DNA of 64,000 nucleotides from assembly GCA_016721425.1 (NCBI GenBank), contig JADKID010000022.1:1-64000 (forward strand), written 5' to 3'. Both the position numbers and the translations under genes were made by a program. The notes beneath the pieces are model-generated. The model ran no database searches. It saw nothing but the letters and a program-made list of their open reading frames with translations, and was not told the DNA's origin. This DNA comes from Bryobacterales bacterium (lineage in GTDB: Bacteria; Acidobacteriota; Terriglobia; Bryobacterales; Bryobacteraceae). Below, in pieces: positions 59,408-64,000 of the stretch; the first letter of the stretch is position 1, and each line of letters begins with the position of its first letter.

Positions 59408-60178
59408 ATGATAAGAGAAGTGAAGACCTGGAAGATCCTGCTGGAATACGATGGCAGCCGTTACTACGGCTGGGCCGAACAGACCAACGCTCCGCGCACC
59501 GTGATGGGCGAACTGCGCAAGGCGGCCGAGTGCTTTTTTGAAGGGCCTGTCGAGCTGATGGGCTCCGGGCGCACAGACTCTGGAGTGCACGCCGCCGCAC
59601 AGGTCGCGCACCTGCGCGCCAAGCCGAGGCGGCCGGCCACACCGGAGCAGATCATCCGCGCCTTGAATGATCTGCTGCCGGCCGACATCGCGGTGCTCGA
59701 TGTGGAAGAGGCCTCCGCCAAGTTCAACGCCCGCCACGACGCCATCGCCCGCAGCTACATCTATCAGATCTCGCGTCGCAAGACCGCGTTTTCCAAGAAG
59801 TACGTCTGGTGGATCAAGGAGCCGCTCGACGTCGCCAGAATGAGCGAGGCTGCCGCCCTCATCGCCGGACGCCACGACTTTGCCCGCTTCTACTCCAAGG
59901 ATTCCTCGGGCGGCAAGGAGTCCACCGTCGTTGTTGTCACCTCCGCAGCCATCGAGGAGGACGATGGCATGCTGCTGTTCCGCATCGAGGCCTCCCACTT
60001 CATCTGGAAGATGGTGCGGCGCCTGGTCGGCGCGCTGGTCAAGGTCGGCCTCCGCCAACTCACCGTGGCCCAGTTCGGCGCGCTCATCGAGAACAAAGGC
60101 CCGGTTCACGACGTCGCCTCATGGACCGCTCCGGCATCCGGGCTCTTCCTCGAAAAGGTGCGCTACCCCGCAGTGTGA
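59408..60178 (+). CDS. truA: tRNA pseudouridine(38-40) synthase TruA
   Basis: 256 aa from ATG 59408, with GGAGG about 11 bases upstream. WKILLEYDGSRYYGWAEQTN at the start, the catalytic Asp in MGSGRTDSGVHAAAQVAHL near residue 53, and FIWKMVRRLVGALVKVGLRQ near 200 identify TruA. A housekeeping gene lodged between two sugar operons. Its ATG overlaps the possible first ATG of the divergent RraA gene. Confidence 0.95.
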   Translation: MIREVKTWKILLEYDGSRYYGWAEQTNAPRTVMGELRKAAECFFEGPVELMGSGRTDSGVHAAAQVAHLRAKPRRPATPEQIIRALNDLLPADIAVLDVEEASAKFNARHDAIARSYIYQISRRKTAFSKKYVWWIKEPLDVARMSEAAALIAGRHDFARFYSKDSSGGKESTVVVVTSAAIEEDDGMLLFRIEASHFIWKMVRRLVGALVKVGLRQLTVAQFGALIENKGPVHDVASWTAPASGLFLEKVRYPAV

Positions 60179-60215
60179 TATTTTCGGATTCGGTACACCT
60201 ACCGGAAACTTCACC

Positions 60216-63200
60216 ATGCGCACTCTGTTGTGTCTCCTCATCCTCCTTGTAAACGCTTGCCTGGCCGCCGACCGTCCCAATTGGGACAACCCGGCTGTCA
60301 TCCAGGTGGGCACCGAAAAACCGCACGCCACGATGATGGTCTATCCCACCGCGGAGCTCGCGCGCACCGGTCAAAGGGCGTTCTCGCCGTGGTTTCAGTC
60401 TCTGAACGGAACGTGGAAGTTCACCGGTGTGTTGCGTCCAGCCGACCGCCCCTTGGATTTCTTCTTTCCGGAGTACAACGACAGTGCCTGGCGCAATATG
60501 CCCGTGCCCTCCTCCTGGCAGTTGAGCGGCTTCGACATCCCCATTTACACCAACCTCATCTATCCCTTCCCGCAGGACCCCAAAGTGATGCCCACAGTGC
60601 CCAAGGAATTCAATCCCGTGGGCAGCTACCGCCGCACGTTTACGGTCTCTCCCGCGTGGGCCGGCCGGGACGTGTTCCTGCACTTTGCCGGCGTCGATAG
60701 CGCCTTCTACGTTTGGGTCAACGGAGTGCAGGTGGGCTACAGCGAAGACAGCCGCACGCCCGCCGAGTTCAACATCACCAAGCATCTGAAGCCCGGCGCC
60801 AACACGCTGGCCGTGCAGGTCTACCGCTTCGGCGATGGCGCCTACCTGGAAGATCAGGATATGTGGCGCATGAGCGGCATCTATCGCGAGGTTTTTCTTT
60901 GGAGCGCGCCTGCCACCCATATCCGCGACTTCGAAGTGAAGGCCGGGCTGGACGCCGCCTACGCGAACGGCGCCGCCACGGTGAAGGCGGAGATCACCCG
61001 TCCCGAAGGCTGCACCCTGCAAGCCGAGCTTCTCGACGGCCCCACGAGCGCCGGCAAGGCCACCACGCCCTGTTCCGCGGCCGCCGAGCTCAGCATCCCC
61101 GTGCCGCAGGTGAAGAAGTGGTCGGCGGAGTCGCCCCATCTCTACCTGCTGCTGCTCACGCTCAAGGACGCAAAGGGCGCCACCCTCGGGGTGATCCCGC
61201 AGAACGTCGGCTTCCGCACAGTGGAGATCCGCGGCGGCAAGGTGCTGGTCAATGGCCAGGCCATCCTCGTCAAGGGCGTTAACCGCCACGAACATTCGCC
61301 CGAAACCGCCAAGGTGGTCGACCGCGCCCTGATGATCAAAGATATTGAGCTGATGAAGCAGTTCAACGTCAATTCCGTTCGCACGTCGCACTACCCGAAC
61401 CATCCCGATTGGTACGAGCTCTGTGACAAATACGGCCTCTACGTGATGGATGAGGCCAACATCGAGGCCCACCACTACGGCAACGGCAAGAGCGACAACC
61501 TGCTCACCAATTCGCCGGAATGGTCCGCCGCCTATCTGAACCGGGTGGAGCGTATGATCGAGCGCGACAAGAATCACCCCTCGATCATCTTCTGGTCCAT
61601 GGGCAACGAGAGTGGCGACGGCCTGAACGCGAAGCTGACTTACGAATGGGCCAAGCGCCGCGACCCGTCGCGCCCCTGGCACTACGAGGGCACCACCGCC
61701 AACGGTGGCTCCTCCGCCGACATCAACTCTTTCATGTACCCCACTCCGGAGCAGGTGAAACGCTACGCCGCGGCCCGGCCCGAGATGCCGCTCATTCTCT
61801 GCGAATACTCCCACGCCATGGGCAACTCCAGCGGTGGCCTCAAGGAGTATTGGGACATCTTCTACTCCGGCACCAACGCCCAGGGCGCCTATGTGTGGGA
61901 TTGGGTGGATCAAGGCATCTGGATGCCCGTGCCCGCCGAATTCAAGGCGAATACGAAGGCCGAGCGCTTCCTGGCCTATGGCGGCTGGTGGGAGGATAAG
62001 ACTCTCATCCGCAACGACAACAATTTCAACAACAACGGCCTGGTCAGCGCCGATCGCAGACCGCACCCCGGCCTGCACGCCATCAAGTACGCCTACCGCA
62101 ATCTGCACGCCTCTCCAGTCAACCTCGTGGACGGCATGCTGAAGGTGAAAAACTGGTGGAACTTCACCAACGCCAAGGATGTGGCCGAGGGAACGTGGAG
62201 CATTCAGCGCGGCGGCGTCACCGTTGCCTCGGGCCGCCTGCCCGAGCTCGACATCACGCCTGGCGCCGAGAAGCAGTTCACCATTGCCATGCCCAAACTC
62301 GCCGCCCAGCCCGGCGCCGAATACATGCTGAATGTCAGCTTCACCCTCAAGGCCGATACGCCCTGGGCCAAGCGCGGCCACGAGATCGCCTGGGAGCAGT
62401 TCCCTCTGCCCGCCAACGCCGAGGCGCCGAAGATGGACGTCTCCAAGGCTGCCCCGTTGACCCTCAACAGCGAGCCGGATTTCGCCACCGTCAAGGGTGC
62501 GAACTTCTCGCTCCGCTTCGATCGCGCCAACGGCGTCATCACCTCGTATGTCTATAAGGGCACTCCGCTGATCGAGCGCGGGCCTCGCGCCGATTTCTGG
62601 CGCGCTGTCACCGATAACGACACCGGGGGCTCCAAGGGTACGGGCCTCTTGTCGCCAGGCGTGGTGAATCCGGAAACCAACTACAGAATCTGGCGTGAGG
62701 CCGCGCCGCAGATGACTATCCTCGAAACGAAGGCGGACAACGAAGGCGGCGTCGTGCGTTTTGTCACCACTGCCGCGCTTGCCGGCATGGCCGGCGCCAA
62801 GGCCACCATCACGCACACCGTCTACGGTAGCGGCGATGTCATCGTCGACTACGCGTACCAGCCCGGCTCCGCCCGGCGGCCCATGATCCCGCGCATCGGC
62901 ACCGAACTGGTCATTTCTCCGGGTCTGGAAAACCTCACATGGTATGGCCGCGGGCCGGCCGAGACCTATATCGACCGCCAGTTTGAGCGCACCGGCCTCT
63001 TCAAGAGCACCGTCAACAAGGAGTGGGTGGAATACTCCAAACCGCAGGAAAACGGCAACAAAACCGATGTCCGCTGGGTGGCGCTCACCAACCCGCAGGG
63101 AGTTGGGTTGCTCGCCATTGGCGCGCCGCTGCTCAGCGTTGGCGCCAAGCACTTCACCAAGGACGATCTCGAGCGTGCCGCCTACTCGTTCATGATGCAG

Positions 63201-63386
63201 CCCCACCCGCAGGTTTTCCTCAACCTAGATATGAAGCAGATGGGCGTCGGCGGCATCGACAGTTGGACTTCCAACGCCTTCCCGATGACGCCCTATCGGA
63301 TCCCGGCCGATCAGGCGTATGCTTACCGCTACCGGTTGACCCCGGTGGAAGGCGATTTCACCGCCAAGACACGGGAACGGTTCTAA
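60216..63386 (+). CDS. GH2 beta-galactosidase (LacZ-like), secreted
   Basis: 1056 aa from ATG 60216 with signal peptide MRTLLCLLILLVNACLA. Standard five-domain LacZ layout: sugar-binding jelly roll (FQSLNGTWKFTGVLRPADRP, VPSSWQLSGFDIPIYTN), Ig-like, TIM barrel with acid/base Glu in FWSMGNESGDGLNAK (near residue 465) and nucleophile Glu in LILCEYSHAMGNSSGG (near 530), then the C-terminal beta-sandwich (FWRAVTDNDTGGS, TWYGRGPAETYIDRQ). It would act on exported beta-galactosides, for example pectin galactan side chains. It lies 11 bases before the epimerase gene. Confidence 0.95.
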   Translation: MRTLLCLLILLVNACLAADRPNWDNPAVIQVGTEKPHATMMVYPTAELARTGQRAFSPWFQSLNGTWKFTGVLRPADRPLDFFFPEYNDSAWRNMPVPSSWQLSGFDIPIYTNLIYPFPQDPKVMPTVPKEFNPVGSYRRTFTVSPAWAGRDVFLHFAGVDSAFYVWVNGVQVGYSEDSRTPAEFNITKHLKPGANTLAVQVYRFGDGAYLEDQDMWRMSGIYREVFLWSAPATHIRDFEVKAGLDAAYANGAATVKAEITRPEGCTLQAELLDGPTSAGKATTPCSAAAELSIPVPQVKKWSAESPHLYLLLLTLKDAKGATLGVIPQNVGFRTVEIRGGKVLVNGQAILVKGVNRHEHSPETAKVVDRALMIKDIELMKQFNVNSVRTSHYPNHPDWYELCDKYGLYVMDEANIEAHHYGNGKSDNLLTNSPEWSAAYLNRVERMIERDKNHPSIIFWSMGNESGDGLNAKLTYEWAKRRDPSRPWHYEGTTANGGSSADINSFMYPTPEQVKRYAAARPEMPLILCEYSHAMGNSSGGLKEYWDIFYSGTNAQGAYVWDWVDQGIWMPVPAEFKANTKAERFLAYGGWWEDKTLIRNDNNFNNNGLVSADRRPHPGLHAIKYAYRNLHASPVNLVDGMLKVKNWWNFTNAKDVAEGTWSIQRGGVTVASGRLPELDITPGAEKQFTIAMPKLAAQPGAEYMLNVSFTLKADTPWAKRGHEIAWEQFPLPANAEAPKMDVSKAAPLTLNSEPDFATVKGANFSLRFDRANGVITSYVYKGTPLIERGPRADFWRAVTDNDTGGSKGTGLLSPGVVNPETNYRIWREAAPQMTILETKADNEGGVVRFVTTAALAGMAGAKATITHTVYGSGDVIVDYAYQPGSARRPMIPRIGTELVISPGLENLTWYGRGPAETYIDRQFERTGLFKSTVNKEWVEYSKPQENGNKTDVRWVALTNPQGVGLLAIGAPLLSVGAKHFTKDDLERAAYSFMMQPHPQVFLNLDMKQMGVGGIDSWTSNAFPMTPYRIPADQAYAYRYRLTPVEGDFTAKTRERF

Positions 63387-63397
63387 GGAGGAGTTTC

Positions 63398-64000
63398 ATG
63401 CGCAAGCAAATCGTATTCACCACCGCCGCGCTGCTGCTGCTGGCAGCGTGCAAATCGACAGAATCAGGAGTGAAAGGTTCCGTGACAAAACAGGAATTCG
63501 GCAAGACAGCTAGCGGCGAGGCCGTGGACTTATACGTCCTCAAGAACAAGAACGGCGTCGAAGCCGCCATCACCAACTACGGTGGCATCATTGTCTGGCT
63601 CAAGACCGCCGACAAGATGGGCCGCCTCGCCAACGTCGCTCTCGGCTTCGACAAATTTGATCGCTATCTCACACCTCCGCCGTACTTTGGCGCCATCATC
63701 GGCCGCTACGGCAACCGCATCGCCAAAGGTAAGTTCACGCTCGACGGCAAGGAATATAGCCTCGCCACCAACGACGGCGCCAACACGCTGCACGGCGGCA
63801 AGCAGGGCTTCGATAAGAGAGTCTGGACCGCCGTGCCGAACTCCGCCTCGGGTTCGCAGAGCCTGGTGCTGAAATACACCAGCAAAGACGGTGAGGAAGG
63901 CTACCCTGGCACCCTGGACGTCACCGTGACCTACACGCTCAGCGACGACGATGATCTGTCCATCGACTACCGCGCGAAGACCGACAAAGCGACGGTTTTG
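63398..64000 (+). CDS. Aldose 1-epimerase (galactose mutarotase), 5' part
   Basis: First 201 codons; runs off the right edge. Lipoprotein-type signal with lipobox LLAAC at residue ~18, so it is probably tethered in the periplasm. AITNYGGIIVWLKTADKMGR, GAIIGRYGNRIAKGKFTLDG, and NDGANTLHGGKQGFDKRVWT (with the active-site His) match the galactose mutarotase family. It would convert beta-galactose released by the GH2 enzyme to alpha-galactose. AAGGAGGAG lies at ideal distance before ATG 63398. Confidence 0.93.
   Translation, partial: MRKQIVFTTAALLLLAACKSTESGVKGSVTKQEFGKTASGEAVDLYVLKNKNGVEAAITNYGGIIVWLKTADKMGRLANVALGFDKFDRYLTPPPYFGAIIGRYGNRIAKGKFTLDGKEYSLATNDGANTLHGGKQGFDKRVWTAVPNSASGSQSLVLKYTSKDGEEGYPGTLDVTVTYTLSDDDDLSIDYRAKTDKATVL

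Noticed and set aside
60084..63206. 1040-codon open frame antisense to the GH2 gene
   Set aside because: It is a by-product of strong third-position bias; the GH2 protein on the plus strand has full family motifs and the antisense protein is low-complexity with no recognisable domain.

Overview
The window is high-GC bacterial DNA carrying 59 protein-coding genes and no rRNA, tRNA, CRISPR array or insertion sequence that I can see. The gene set suggests an Acidobacteriota member of the Bryobacterales/Solibacter type: a GWxTD-domain protein, an N-terminal carboxypeptidase-regulatory-like (Oar/TonB-type) protein, a PEP-CTERM protein, GH9/GH2/GH28/PL polysaccharide enzymes, S41 and M28 secreted peptidases, and P- and L-ring flagellar genes showing a diderm envelope. 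The taxon is inferred from gene content only.

Layout. 1-2.3 kb: two minus-strand envelope genes, both with apparent homopolymer frameshifts. 2.4-9.7 kb: a queuosine-precursor transporter, a small secreted protein, and a tightly overlapping minus-strand run thiE - APC permease - APC permease - alginate-lyase-like - M24-like. 9.76-10.49 kb: TauE/SafE permease. 10.45-15.0 kb: arginine operon argF-argG-argH-argR preceded by a promoter and tandem ARG boxes, with a peroxiredoxin as its last gene. 15.1-32.8 kb: secreted or envelope proteins (Gly/Tyr-rich protein, multi-domain GH9 cellulase, DUF4159, PEP-CTERM protein, ExeM-like nuclease, M28 peptidase, VWA protein, radical SAM/SPASM protein with a coiled-coil tail, two tandem S41 peptidases). 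33.0-49.7 kb: a flagellar locus in two divergent blocks: fliK-flgD-flgE-fliN-fliO-fliP-fliQ-fliR-flhB-flhA-flhF-fliA-SpoA protein on the minus strand and flgF-flgG-flgA-flgH-flgI-flgJ on the plus strand, then fliS and flaG converging. 49.8-64 kb: a pectin/plant-sugar region (RhaT-like transporter, GntR regulator, DeoC, GH4, pectate-lyase-like, SIMPL protein, GH28, Fe-ADH, ABM, RraA, truA, GH2, partial aldose 1-epimerase).

Main discovery candidate. The peroxiredoxin at 10447-10917 has an in-frame TGA exactly at the peroxidatic cysteine of the D-D-T-P-T-x-T-L-Q motif, followed by a stem-loop with bacterial SECIS geometry (10740-10769). It has no cysteine elsewhere. This reads as a selenocysteine-containing PrxQ/Bcp-like protein, co-transcribed with and probably repressed by ArgR. 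The selenocysteine machinery itself is not in the window.

Second large-scale signal. The plus strand is G-rich over roughly 1-33 kb and C-rich over roughly 50-64 kb whatever the gene direction, with the flagellar locus between. That is a GC-skew reversal of the kind expected at a replication terminus or an inversion boundary.
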